Assembly: GCF_017355935.1 (NCBI RefSeq)
Contig: NZ_JAFIQT010000013.1
Span: forward strand, 1 to 48,670
Length of the DNA: 48,670 nt
Direction: 5' to 3'
DNA from: Telluribacter humicola
GTDB taxonomy: Bacteria > Bacteroidota > Bacteroidia > Cytophagales > Spirosomataceae
Below, piece after piece: positions 26,970-35,932 of the stretch; the first letter of the stretch is position 1, and each line of letters opens with the position of its first letter. A model generated the notes under the pieces. The model did not search any database, was not told the origin of the DNA, and worked only from the letters and a program-made list of their open reading frames with translations. The translations under genes were made by a program, and so were the position numbers.

Positions 26970-27833
26970 ATGAGACAGCTAAAGATCAGCAAGCAGATTA
27001 CCAATCGCGAAAGCCAATCGCTCGATAAATACCTGCAGGAGATCGGTAAGGTGGATTTGTTGACACCGGATGAGGAAGTGACGTTGGCTCAGAAAATTCG
27101 CGAGGGAGATCAGCTTTCGCTAGAAAGGCTTACCAAGGCTAATCTTCGTTTCGTGGTTTCGGTAGCTAAGCAGTATCAAAACCAAGGCCTTTCACTAGGC
27201 GACCTGATAAACGAAGGTAACCTGGGGCTAATTAAAGCTGCTCAACGTTTTGATGAAACACGTGGATTTAAATTTATCTCCTACGCTGTTTGGTGGATTC
27301 GTCAGTCTATCCTGCAGGCATTGGCTGAGCAATCACGTATCGTGAGGCTTCCATTGAACCGGGTTGGATCACTCAATAAGATTTCAAAGACTTTTTCTGA
27401 ACTGGAGCAGCGCTTTGAGCGTGAGCCTTCCCCCGAAGAACTAGCCGAAGTACTGGAAATATCATCTTCGGAAGTGGTCGATACCATGAAAATTTCAGGT
27501 CGCCACGTATCTATGGATGCTCCCTTTGTACAAGGTGAGGAAAATAGCCTTCTGGACGTACTGGAAAATGACCTCGAAGATAAGCCTGACTCAGGTCTAG
27601 TAAACGAATCTCTACGCAAGGAAGTACAGCGTGCTCTGTCAACTCTGACTCAGCGGGAAGCGGATGTAATCGCTCTGTACTTCGGATTGAACGGCGAGCA
27701 TGCTATGACGCTGGAAGAAATCGGTGAGAAATTTAACCTTACCCGTGAGCGCGTACGCCAGATAAAGGAGAAGGCCATTCGTCGTTTGCGTCATGCTTCA
27801 CGCAGCAAAGCCCTAAAAACATATCTTGGATAG
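26970..27833 (+). CDS. rpoD: Primary sigma factor RpoD/SigA
   Basis: At 287 residues it lacks region 1.1 and the large insertion of proteobacterial RpoD, as is normal for Bacteroidota. It has region 1.2 ([20 protein letters not shown]), region 2 ([37 protein letters not shown]), region 3 and a region 4 helix-turn-helix ([30 protein letters not shown]). It is the factor expected to read the TTTG/TAnnTTTG promoters listed here. A hairpin follows at 27875. Confidence 0.97.
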   Translation: MRQLKISKQITNRESQSLDKYLQEIGKVDLLTPDEEVTLAQKIREGDQLSLERLTKANLRFVVSVAKQYQNQGLSLGDLINEGNLGLIKAAQRFDETRGFKFISYAVWWIRQSILQALAEQSRIVRLPLNRVGSLNKISKTFSELEQRFEREPSPEELAEVLEISSSEVVDTMKISGRHVSMDAPFVQGEENSLLDVLENDLEDKPDSGLVNESLRKEVQRALSTLTQREADVIALYFGLNGEHAMTLEEIGEKFNLTRERVRQIKEKAIRRLRHASRSKALKTYLG

Positions 27834-27843
27834 TCATAAAAGA

Positions 27844-27874
27844 TTTTCCGATCCAATGTTGTAATGTATTTTTG
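27844..27874 (+). promoter_or_regulatory. Probable menD promoter
   Basis: TATTTTTG at 27867-27874 matches TAnnTTTG, with TTTT (one mismatch to TTTG) 19 bases before it. Transcription would begin about 7 bases downstream, inside the left arm of the rpoD terminator hairpin. Confidence 0.5.
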
Positions 27875-27912
27875 AAAGCCTCTTCTTGTAAGAGGCTTTT
27901 CTTTTTTTTTAG
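27875..27912 (+). terminator. Terminator of rpoD
   Basis: AAAGCCTCTT and AAGAGGCTTT pair around CTTGT, followed by a long T-run ending just before the menD start codon at 27915. Confidence 0.8.
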
Positions 27913-27914
27913 TC

Positions 27915-29636
27915 ATGGCAGTTTTACAACCCCTCATTGATCTAGTCGCCCTCTGTGCTCAGCAGGGTATACAGCACGCCGTTATTTCTCCCGGTTCGCG
28001 CAGCGCGGCGCTTACTCTGGCCTTTGCCCGTAGCACGCATATAAAGACCTACGTGATTATGGACGAAAGGGCAGCGGGCTTTATCGCCTTAGGTATTGCA
28101 CAACAGATCAAAGCTCCCGTAGCTATTGTATGTACTTCGGGTAGTGCCGCCTATAACTTTGCACCGGCCGTAGTAGAGGCTTACTTTCAGCAGGTCCCAT
28201 TACTGGTACTCACGGCCGACCGGCCCAAAGAGTGGATACACCAGCAGGATGGGCAGACCATCTACCAGAACGAGATCTATGGCAAGCACGTTAAAAAGGC
28301 CTACGAGCTGCCGGCTGATTATACCCATCCTGATGCCCAATGGTACATCAATCGTACCGTCAACGAAGCTATACTAGCCTCGATGGCCTTTCCACAGGGA
28401 CCTGTCCATATTAATGTGCCTATTCGGGAGCCATTTTATCCGGAAGCGAGTGAAGCCTTTGTTCCAACTGCCGGTTTGCGTAAAGTTAGCCGACTGACCA
28501 CTGAAGCTGTACTATCCGTAGATACCTGGCATGAGTTGCTGAATGAGTGGGATGAGTCAGAGCGTATCCTGATCGCAGGAGGACAGCATGGAGCCGACAA
28601 GGATCTGAACCAAGTACTGAGCCATATCGCTGAAGAACTACACGTACCAATACTAGGGGACGTCATCACCAACCTGCAGGGCAATGACTGGTTGATCTCC
28701 AAGCAGGACCTGTTCCTGGGGCAGCGTACTGATGAGGATCTGGCACCTGATCTGCTGATTACCTTTGGCAAATCATTTATCTCAAAGAATCTGAAGCTTT
28801 TCCTGAGGGCTAATCCCCCGTTACGGCACTGGCACATCAGCGAGGAGCAAAACCTGATCGATACATTCCAGACGCTGACTACGCAAGTACCTGTTTCGCC
28901 CGGCTATTTCTTTGCCAAACTTTTTGAAGATATAGACTATCAGCGGTTTGTGCAGAATCTGGATGGGGAGACGGATGACACCTACGCCGAGAAATGGCTC
29001 TGGATGAACCGCACAGCAACCCGTCTGCTGATGGAATATCTGCGCCTGCAAACGGAGTTAAATGAGCTAACAGTGTACGAAAAGGTACTTGAAGCCCTTC
29101 CAGATGGCAGTCAGCTGCATGTAGCCAACAGTATGCCCATCCGGTACGTCAATATGCTGGGCGTAGGACAACGTAATACTGAGGTATTTACCAACCGGGG
29201 TACCAGTGGGATAGATGGATGTGTAAGCACAGCCGTAGGGGCCGCTTTGGTCAATGAGGTACCTACGTATCTGATCGTGGGGGATGTGGCCTTTCTGTAC
29301 GACCGGAATGGGTTACTACTGGAAGAATTCCCCGCTAACCTGAAGATCATAGTAATGAATAACAGCGGAGGAAACATATTCAGAATGATAGACGGCCCGG
29401 CCCGGCAACCGGAACTGGAGCAGTACTTTGAAACCCGTCACGCTATGAAAGCCGAACGAACTGCTGCTGATAGTGGGATACTCTATGCATCTGTGACGGA
29501 GACTCAGGAGCTGGCTGGTGCCATTCAAAAGTTGGTAGAAAGTAAGCAATGTTCTCTACTGGAAATATTTACAGACCCCGAAACTAATACACGCATATTT
29601 AAAGGGCTGAAAGAATACATTCGGAGCAACTGGTAA
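27915..29636 (+). CDS. menD: SEPHCHC synthase (menaquinone biosynthesis)
   Basis: MenD is a thiamine-diphosphate enzyme that joins isochorismate and 2-oxoglutarate, the first committed step to menaquinone. The 573 residues show HAVISPGSRSAALTLAF at the start, the DERAAGFIALGIAQ segment with the ThDP-activating Glu, and ADRPKEW. The C-terminal ThDP-binding region has GTSGIDGCVSTAVGAAL and VGDVAFLYDRNGLL followed by NNSGGNIF. It abuts the stop of the convergent TPR gene with no gap. Confidence 0.96.
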   Translation: MAVLQPLIDLVALCAQQGIQHAVISPGSRSAALTLAFARSTHIKTYVIMDERAAGFIALGIAQQIKAPVAIVCTSGSAAYNFAPAVVEAYFQQVPLLVLTADRPKEWIHQQDGQTIYQNEIYGKHVKKAYELPADYTHPDAQWYINRTVNEAILASMAFPQGPVHINVPIREPFYPEASEAFVPTAGLRKVSRLTTEAVLSVDTWHELLNEWDESERILIAGGQHGADKDLNQVLSHIAEELHVPILGDVITNLQGNDWLISKQDLFLGQRTDEDLAPDLLITFGKSFISKNLKLFLRANPPLRHWHISEEQNLIDTFQTLTTQVPVSPGYFFAKLFEDIDYQRFVQNLDGETDDTYAEKWLWMNRTATRLLMEYLRLQTELNELTVYEKVLEALPDGSQLHVANSMPIRYVNMLGVGQRNTEVFTNRGTSGIDGCVSTAVGAALVNEVPTYLIVGDVAFLYDRNGLLLEEFPANLKIIVMNNSGGNIFRMIDGPARQPELEQYFETRHAMKAERTAADSGILYASVTETQELAGAIQKLVESKQCSLLEIFTDPETNTRIFKGLKEYIRSNW

Positions 29637-30677
29637 TTACTGGCAGTATTTTTCACGGTACTCAACAGCAGTACTGTCTTTGACCAGAGAGCCGCGTCGC
29701 CAGATAGCACAGGCTTTTTCAATCTGCTCCAGATCATAGTACGCTTTACCTGCGTGGGCGTATAGGGCTTCTACGGGCTGAGCCAGTTCTATTGCTTTAT
29801 CAAATTGCTCGATTGCCTGCTCCTTTTGTCCGGCTTTGGTAAAGTAGATACCCATGTTCCGCAGGGCGTAGCCATTTTCAGGTTGTTTGTTGATCGAGCT
29901 TTCAATCAGTTTTTTGGCTTCATCCAGCTTATTGGTCTCAAGCAGTACATATCCTTTGTTATTTAAGGCATACGGGTCCACCGGATTGATGGTAAGGGCC
30001 CGGTCAAAGTAAGTCAATGCCTTTTTCCAGTTCTTTTCGCGTGACTCCAGCAGCCCCAGGTTGTTGAGTGCTTCCTGTTGCTTTGGGTTCAGCGAGAGAG
30101 CTTTTTCAAAGTCTTTTCGTGCCTGCTCGTATTCTTTCTGCTCAAAATATATGGCACCTCTGTTAACCAGGGCCTCCACCTGGTTAGAATCCAGTGTTAG
30201 AACCCGATCAAAATCTGACAGAGCGTTGGCTACATTTTTACGCGTCACCATCAGATTCCCCCGTACCATATAAAAACGCGCTGAGTCCTGGTAGGTCTTA
30301 GCTATGTAGTTAAGATCATCTTCGGCGGTTTGTAGCTCGCCGGTCCGGATGGCAGCTTCTGCCCTGGTCAGGTACAGTTCCGGAAATTTGTTGTCAATAT
30401 TGATAGCTTCTGTCAAAACTTTGAAAGCTTCTGCGGGTTTTCCTAATTGAAGAAGGGCTATACCTTTGTTGAGGTAAGCATCCGAAAACTCCGGGTACTT
30501 TTCTATGGCTTCATTGTAGTAATGAATAGCGGCGTCATAGTTTTTCTTACTAAGCTGTACATTGCCTTTCAGGAAGAAGTTGGAGGCCTCTTCTTTATCA
30601 CCACATCCAATTAGAAATACTATAGAAAGTAACAGGATGGTAATTCCTGAAATAAAACGGTCTCTTTGCATCGGCAC
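29637..30677 (-). CDS. TPR-repeat lipoprotein
   Basis: The product is 346 residues. The N-terminal hydrophobic stretch (ITILLLSIVFLIGC) ends in a lipobox, so it is probably envelope-anchored. About eight consecutive tetratricopeptide repeats fill the rest, for example YNEAIEKYPEFSDAYLNKGIALLQLGKPAEA and FEKALSLNPKQQEALNNLGLLESREKNWKKALTYFDRAL. TPRs usually serve as protein-protein scaffolds; the partner is not known. The start may be the ATG at 30677 or 30671. It abuts menD tail to tail and is divergent from the small conserved gene at 30725. Confidence 0.85.
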   Translation of the reverse strand: MPMQRDRFISGITILLLSIVFLIGCGDKEEASNFFLKGNVQLSKKNYDAAIHYYNEAIEKYPEFSDAYLNKGIALLQLGKPAEAFKVLTEAINIDNKFPELYLTRAEAAIRTGELQTAEDDLNYIAKTYQDSARFYMVRGNLMVTRKNVANALSDFDRVLTLDSNQVEALVNRGAIYFEQKEYEQARKDFEKALSLNPKQQEALNNLGLLESREKNWKKALTYFDRALTINPVDPYALNNKGYVLLETNKLDEAKKLIESSINKQPENGYALRNMGIYFTKAGQKEQAIEQFDKAIELAQPVEALYAHAGKAYYDLEQIEKACAIWRRGSLVKDSTAVEYREKYCQ

Positions 30678-30693
30678 TTATTAACTACTTTTG
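30665..30693 (+). promoter_or_regulatory. Promoter of the 84-residue gene
   Basis: TTTG at 30665-30668, spacer 17, then TACTTTTG at 30686-30693 followed by C. The -33 element lies inside the first codons of the divergent TPR lipoprotein gene. Confidence 0.65.
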
Positions 30694-30724
30694 CCTACTA
30701 ATCCTTTACTATTTTTTTATACTT

Positions 30725-30979
30725 ATGAGATATATACATGACATACCCCATCCCCAGTACAAAATTAGTCTTTATAAATGGAACGGAAAGTATATCATAA
30801 AGTTTGAAGTTGGGGGCATGTATGAGCAAACGTATAAGCTAGACGAAACGGAGGTCAGCTCCCCGGAAGAGGTACACAAGATCCTGGACGAGGAATTTAT
30901 GTCTGCACTTTCGGCGCGCTTTACGGCCATGCATACAGACTTTGGTGATTCGCTGATCAGGAATGGAATTCTGTTCTGA
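30725..30979 (+). CDS. Small conserved hypothetical protein
   Basis: The product is 84 residues, with no signal peptide or membrane helix. It starts MRYIHDIPHPQYKISLYKWNGKYIIKFEVGG, which suggests a beta-rich N-terminal half, and ends with a helical segment (EEVHKILDEEFMSALSARFTAMH). I believe similar short proteins occur in Cytophagales but cannot assign a function. It has its own consensus promoter and stands alone. Confidence 0.75.
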   Translation: MRYIHDIPHPQYKISLYKWNGKYIIKFEVGGMYEQTYKLDETEVSSPEEVHKILDEEFMSALSARFTAMHTDFGDSLIRNGILF

Positions 30980-31109
30980 TCTGTACCTTTGGGTTCAATA
31001 TCTTCACTCAATAAGTGGGAAGCGGGAAAATCCCCAATTCTCATACGGTTTTCAGGCGTCTTTCGTTAACTACGTGATAGTACGGAAGAGGAGGAGAAGG
31101 AACGAATGG

Positions 31110-31140
31110 TTTGATCCCATTCTGAGTTGGCCTATTTTTG
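31110..31140 (+). promoter_or_regulatory. Promoter of the envelope gene set
   Basis: TTTG at 31110-31113, spacer 19, then TATTTTTG at 31133-31140. The predicted transcription start near 31147 excludes the in-frame ATG at 31138 as a start for the large TPR gene. Confidence 0.7.
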
Positions 31141-31176
31141 ACATTATCTACTACTTATTCTATCAAACTAAGCCCC

Positions 31177-34100
31177 ATGTTATTTAAACGTAGCTTTTGC
31201 ACGCTCGGATTCTGCCTGTGGATGGGCATACTTACCAGTCAGGCCCAGACTACACTTGGGTACACCGCACCCGAAGCACATTATCGCAATGGTCTTGAAT
31301 ATTACGAAAAGTCTAACTTCGTAGCTGCCCGGGAGGAATTTAACCAGTTTCTGAAAAAACAGGATAAACTACTTAGTACAAGTGATTACAATACCGTTAC
31401 GGCCGAGTACTACATCGCGGTAACGGGACTGTATCTTAACTATCCCGAAGCGGAGGTACAGATAGACCGCTTCGTGCGCAACCACGCTGAGCACCCCAAA
31501 GCTCAGCTTATATTCAGTGATTTGGGACGCTACTACTATGAGGCGGGCGAATACCAGAAGGCGATAACCTACCTGGAGAAAGCGGTTAACAGCGCCAGCA
31601 ACACCGGCAAAAAAATGGAAGCCAGCTACCGGTTGGCCATGTCATACTACAAGACCAACCAGCTGGACCAGGCACTGCCTCTGTTTAGCCTCGTAAAAAG
31701 GGATGCTACCTTCGAGAATGCCGGAGATGCTTCTTTTTACGCCGGTGTGATTAACTATAAGAAAAATAACTACGAAGAAGCCTACCAGGATTTCCAGCGG
31801 ATCGAAAATCATCCGTACTATAAATCAGAGGTACCTAACTGGATTGTATCATCCCTTTACCAGCTTCAGCGCTTTGACCAGCTACTTACTTACGGAGAGC
31901 GGGTATTGAACCAGCAGCAGCGTGGTAACAATAAGCTGGATGATGTGGCCCTATACGTGGCTGAGGTATATTATGAGAAGGGAGACTACAAAGCCGCTGC
32001 CACCGCCTACGAAAGGTACAAGCGAATGAAGCAGGGTACCCTGCCCCCGGCCGTAGCCCTTCACTATGGTCACTCCCTGTTCCGGATGGATAATCATCCC
32101 GGAGCCATAGATGCGTTAAAAGGCGTGGCTCCCGGTAAGGATTCGGTAGCGCAGTATGCTTCGTACCTGGTAGGGATCAGCTACCTGAAGCAGAACAATC
32201 CGAACTTTGCGCTGACGGCTTTTGACAATGCATCACGGCTTACATTTAACCCAACGGTACGCGAAGAAGCATCTTTTAACCGCGCCAAAGTTCTTTTGGA
32301 GTTGGGAAATAACAACGAGGCAATCAAGGAGTTCAATGACTACCTGACCCGATATCCGGGCAGTAAACACGAGGAGGAAGTGAACCAGTTGGTGGCCGAA
32401 GCCTACTCGGGAGCCAGCAACAACGCTGCCGCCATTACCTATATAGAAGGACTCCGCAACCGCAACCCTAAGATCAATGCAACCTACCAGCGCCTGACCT
32501 ATAACCAGGGGGTGACAGACTTTAACATGGAGCGGTACGATCAGGCTATTGCTAATTTTAATAAATCACTCAAGAACCCTGTCGACGAAGAGATAGCTAT
32601 TGCGGCCACCTACCAGAAAGCCGAGGCATTGGCCGCTCAGAAGAAATTCAACGAAGCAGTAGATATATACAATCAGCTATCCAAGAATTCAAAAGCGGGT
32701 ATCTACGGACGGAAGAGCCTGTACGCATTGGGCTACATCTTCTACAACCAGAAGAATTACAGCCGCGCCAATGGCTACTTCAAGGATTTCGTTGCAAATA
32801 TCCAGGGTATAGACCATGCCGTAGTAGAAGATGCGCACGTACGACTCGCAGATACCTACCTGGCAGCTAAGAACTATAACGAGGCCATCCGTACCTACGA
32901 GAAGGTAACAGCCAATGGTCGGGTAGATAAAGACTACGCCTTGTATCAGAAAGGTCGTGCCTTTGTGTACATGAATCGGGAACAGGAAGCCCGCGGTCAG
33001 TTCGATCAGCTGATCAAGCAGTACCCGGGCTCCCGCTACGTGGACGATGCGATGTTCCAGATGGCTGACCTGGAGTTCCAGAACAAGTCATATCAGCAGG
33101 CCGTACGGTCATTTACCCGACTGATCAACGAGAAGCCCAAGAGCTACATCATTCCGGCGGCTCTGCTTCGTCGTGGACAGGCTTACTACAACATTCAGGT
33201 ATATGAGCAGGCGATCAACGATTTCCGTCGCTTGCTGAGTGAATATCCCAACTCACCTTCAGCCAGCAGTGCCCTGGAAGGTATTCAGGAAAGCTTTAAC
33301 GCGGTAGGTCGTCCGGAGGAGTTTGCACAGGTACTTAGTATGGTTAGAAAGAATAGCCCTGGTAACGCTAAGCTGGAAGAGGTAGAGTTTGATAATGCCC
33401 GTAACCTGTACAATGCCGAGAAGTACGCCGCAGCTATCAAAGCTCTGAATGAGTTCCTGGATAGCTATCCGGCCAGCAAGTACATCTATGATGCAAAGTA
33501 CTTCATCGGAGCGGCCTACGATAAAACAAGCGATATACAGGAAGCCTTGCAGTACTACCGCATGGTGGTTCAGGATAATCGCTCCAGCTACGTAGCTACG
33601 GCGGCTCAGCGTTCGGCCGAACTGGAAATCGCCGCCGGTAACTATAGCAATGCGGTAGGCAACTTCAGAGTACTGCTACGCAATGCAGAGAACAAGAAGG
33701 AGCAGGCTGTAGCCTGGATCGGTCTGATGGATACCTACTATACCCTTAAGAACTACGACTCTACCATGCATTATGCCCGTGAGGTTGTCAATGTAGGGAA
33801 TGTAGTACCGGGTGGCGTATCCAAGGCTCAGCTATACTTTGGGAAAGTTCCTTATGCCCGTGGAGATTATCAGAAAGCGACGGAGGAATTCAGAAAGCTG
33901 GCTACTACCTCCAAGGATGAGTATGGTGCCGAGGCTAAGTACTGGCTGAGCGACATCTTGTTCCGTAACAAGAAATACAAGGAAGCTGAGGCATCAATAT
34001 TCGAATTAAGTAAGCAGTTTGAAGGTCATGATTACTGGCGTGTGCGCTCGTTCATCTTGCTGGCGGATGTGTATATGGGTATGAACGAAGTGGCTCAGGC

Positions 34101-34194
34101 CAAGGCAACGTTGAGTTCAATTATTGAAAACTCTGATGATCAGGACGCGGTAGCACTGGCTAAGACCAAGCTGGACGAAATCAACAGACGCTAA
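31177..34194 (+). CDS. Large secreted TPR protein of an envelope gene set
   Basis: The product is 1005 residues from the ATG at 31177. The signal peptide is MLFKRSFCTLGFCLWMGILTSQAQ, and the mature protein is a continuous array of tetratricopeptide repeats with no other domain visible. Typical units read YEAGEYQKAITYLEKAV, YNEAIRTYEKVTANGRV and YKEAEASIFELSKQFEG. It is probably periplasmic or at the inner face of the outer membrane. The next gene is a beta-barrel outer-membrane protein 36 bases downstream, suggesting the TPR array scaffolds an envelope assembly. Function is inferred from context only. Confidence 0.85.
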   Translation: MLFKRSFCTLGFCLWMGILTSQAQTTLGYTAPEAHYRNGLEYYEKSNFVAAREEFNQFLKKQDKLLSTSDYNTVTAEYYIAVTGLYLNYPEAEVQIDRFVRNHAEHPKAQLIFSDLGRYYYEAGEYQKAITYLEKAVNSASNTGKKMEASYRLAMSYYKTNQLDQALPLFSLVKRDATFENAGDASFYAGVINYKKNNYEEAYQDFQRIENHPYYKSEVPNWIVSSLYQLQRFDQLLTYGERVLNQQQRGNNKLDDVALYVAEVYYEKGDYKAAATAYERYKRMKQGTLPPAVALHYGHSLFRMDNHPGAIDALKGVAPGKDSVAQYASYLVGISYLKQNNPNFALTAFDNASRLTFNPTVREEASFNRAKVLLELGNNNEAIKEFNDYLTRYPGSKHEEEVNQLVAEAYSGASNNAAAITYIEGLRNRNPKINATYQRLTYNQGVTDFNMERYDQAIANFNKSLKNPVDEEIAIAATYQKAEALAAQKKFNEAVDIYNQLSKNSKAGIYGRKSLYALGYIFYNQKNYSRANGYFKDFVANIQGIDHAVVEDAHVRLADTYLAAKNYNEAIRTYEKVTANGRVDKDYALYQKGRAFVYMNREQEARGQFDQLIKQYPGSRYVDDAMFQMADLEFQNKSYQQAVRSFTRLINEKPKSYIIPAALLRRGQAYYNIQVYEQAINDFRRLLSEYPNSPSASSALEGIQESFNAVGRPEEFAQVLSMVRKNSPGNAKLEEVEFDNARNLYNAEKYAAAIKALNEFLDSYPASKYIYDAKYFIGAAYDKTSDIQEALQYYRMVVQDNRSSYVATAAQRSAELEIAAGNYSNAVGNFRVLLRNAENKKEQAVAWIGLMDTYYTLKNYDSTMHYAREVVNVGNVVPGGVSKAQLYFGKVPYARGDYQKATEEFRKLATTSKDEYGAEAKYWLSDILFRNKKYKEAEASIFELSKQFEGHDYWRVRSFILLADVYMGMNEVAQAKATLSSIIENSDDQDAVALAKTKLDEINRR

Positions 34195-34230
34195 CAATCA
34201 CTCATCCCAAAGATTAAAAAGACATTCCCA

Positions 34231-35904
34231 ATGATAAATACCCAGAGCTCACTCCGAACCCTTGCCTTATTGATCGTGGCAGGCTTTGTCGCCTCCAATG
34301 CCAATGCCCAGCAACGGGGAGAAATAGAAAGCCAGACGTACGAAATTGTAAAGGAAAAAAGTATTGAGTTTCCGCAGGCTAACCGCCTGTTTGATAAAGT
34401 ACAACCCATTCAGCCTAAGGGTACTGATAAAAAGGTTACCTACGAATTTATAGATCCAAAGATCGATGTAGCTATTCCGAAGCTGACACCTACGGTGGTG
34501 GCTGCAACGGATGAAAAGTCGCGTCAGGAGCAACCGGAGCCTCTCAATAACTATATCAAACTGGGAGGAGGTAATTACGGCCGTTTCCTGGGCGACTTAT
34601 TTGTTAGCTCACGGGCTACTCAGGACCTGGTATTTACAGCTAAAGCCAGGCATCTGTCCGCCGCGACCGGACCGATACAGGGCAAACTATCGGCCAATGC
34701 TAATACTATGGTGGATGTAGGAGCCAAGTACATCCGTAATGCCTTCAAAGTAGAGGGCAATGTCGACTACAATCGTGATAACTACTACTTCTACGGATTC
34801 AGACCCCAGCCCGATGAGATCGTCATTAACCGCGATAGCATTCGTCAAACTTTGAACCGCTTCGGACTACAGCTGGCTTTTGAAAATACCGATCCCAGCA
34901 CCACGGTTGACTACGCCGTACGTACGAGTGTGTATTCGTTGAGGGATCGCTATAATGCCTCCGAGATGGACTGGGGTACCAACCTCAATACCTCTCTGCC
35001 GATTTCTGATAAGTTCTTTGCCCTGTTTGATGCTGATGCCTACGTGTCACAGCGGGTGGACGCGGAGACCTTCAACCGGAATCTGTTCCGGGTTAAGCCT
35101 ATGTTCAAGTACGTAGATGAAATGTTCTCAGTAACAGCCGGGGTCAATGCCGTAAACGAAACGGACAATGGACTAAATATAAACCGTACGCGGGCGTATC
35201 CTGTCATTAATCTGGATGTGATTCCTTTGAGTGGTCTGCACGTATTTGCCGGCTGGAATGGCGACATCGTTCGTAATACTCTTCGCGGCCTGCTGTCGGA
35301 GAACCTGTGGCTGGCACCTAATGTACTGGTCGCTAATACCGAGAAGTCATCCGAGATTTATGGTGGGGTAAAAGGGGAGCACGATGGATTCAACTACGAA
35401 GGTCGGGTAGCCTACACCAACTACCGTAACTTCTATGTTTTCAATAATTCTCTTACCGATACATCAAAGTTTGCGGTTCTGTACGATGGGGTAAATACAA
35501 AGGTACTCAGTATCTCGGCTCAGGCTGGATACAACTTTAACGAACTATTTAAAACCTCCCTGAAAGCCAACTTCTATGACTACAAGATGGATCGGCTGGA
35601 AGAGGCCTGGCATCGACCCAATCTTACGTTAAACTGGTTTAACGCAGTGACCATAAGTAAGAAGTTATTCCTGACTACAGATTTTTATTTATTGAATGGT
35701 ATCAAAGCGAAAAATTTTCAGACCAACGAAACTGTCAAACTACCTGCTATTGCTGACGTCAATCTGAAGATAGACTACCTGTTAACCAGGAACTTCTCTG
35801 CTTTTGTGTCCATTAATAACATACTTGGCAAGGAGTACCAGCGGTATCTGTATTACCCAAACCAGGGACTTAATTTTGTTGGAGGATTGTCTTTTTCTTT
35901 TTAA
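34231..35904 (+). CDS. Plugless TonB-dependent-receptor-like outer-membrane barrel
   Basis: The product is 557 residues with a signal peptide ending SNANAQQ. A polar N-terminal linker (about 25-105) is followed by alternating amphipathic strands typical of an outer-membrane beta-barrel. The last strands match TonB-dependent receptor barrels (LLTRNFSAFVSINNILGKEYQRYLYYPNQG) and the protein ends GGLSFSF with a terminal aromatic residue. No plug domain or TonB box is visible. It lies between the large TPR protein and the HU-CCDC81/SPOR protein. Confidence 0.82.
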   Translation: MINTQSSLRTLALLIVAGFVASNANAQQRGEIESQTYEIVKEKSIEFPQANRLFDKVQPIQPKGTDKKVTYEFIDPKIDVAIPKLTPTVVAATDEKSRQEQPEPLNNYIKLGGGNYGRFLGDLFVSSRATQDLVFTAKARHLSAATGPIQGKLSANANTMVDVGAKYIRNAFKVEGNVDYNRDNYYFYGFRPQPDEIVINRDSIRQTLNRFGLQLAFENTDPSTTVDYAVRTSVYSLRDRYNASEMDWGTNLNTSLPISDKFFALFDADAYVSQRVDAETFNRNLFRVKPMFKYVDEMFSVTAGVNAVNETDNGLNINRTRAYPVINLDVIPLSGLHVFAGWNGDIVRNTLRGLLSENLWLAPNVLVANTEKSSEIYGGVKGEHDGFNYEGRVAYTNYRNFYVFNNSLTDTSKFAVLYDGVNTKVLSISAQAGYNFNELFKTSLKANFYDYKMDRLEEAWHRPNLTLNWFNAVTISKKLFLTTDFYLLNGIKAKNFQTNETVKLPAIADVNLKIDYLLTRNFSAFVSINNILGKEYQRYLYYPNQGLNFVGGLSFSF

Positions 35905-35932
35905 CTTCGTTCTAGTTAATCTTTAACGACCT

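Noticed and set aside
31138-31176. Upstream ATG of the large TPR gene
   Set aside because: It overlaps the -7 element and precedes a normal signal peptide start at 31177.
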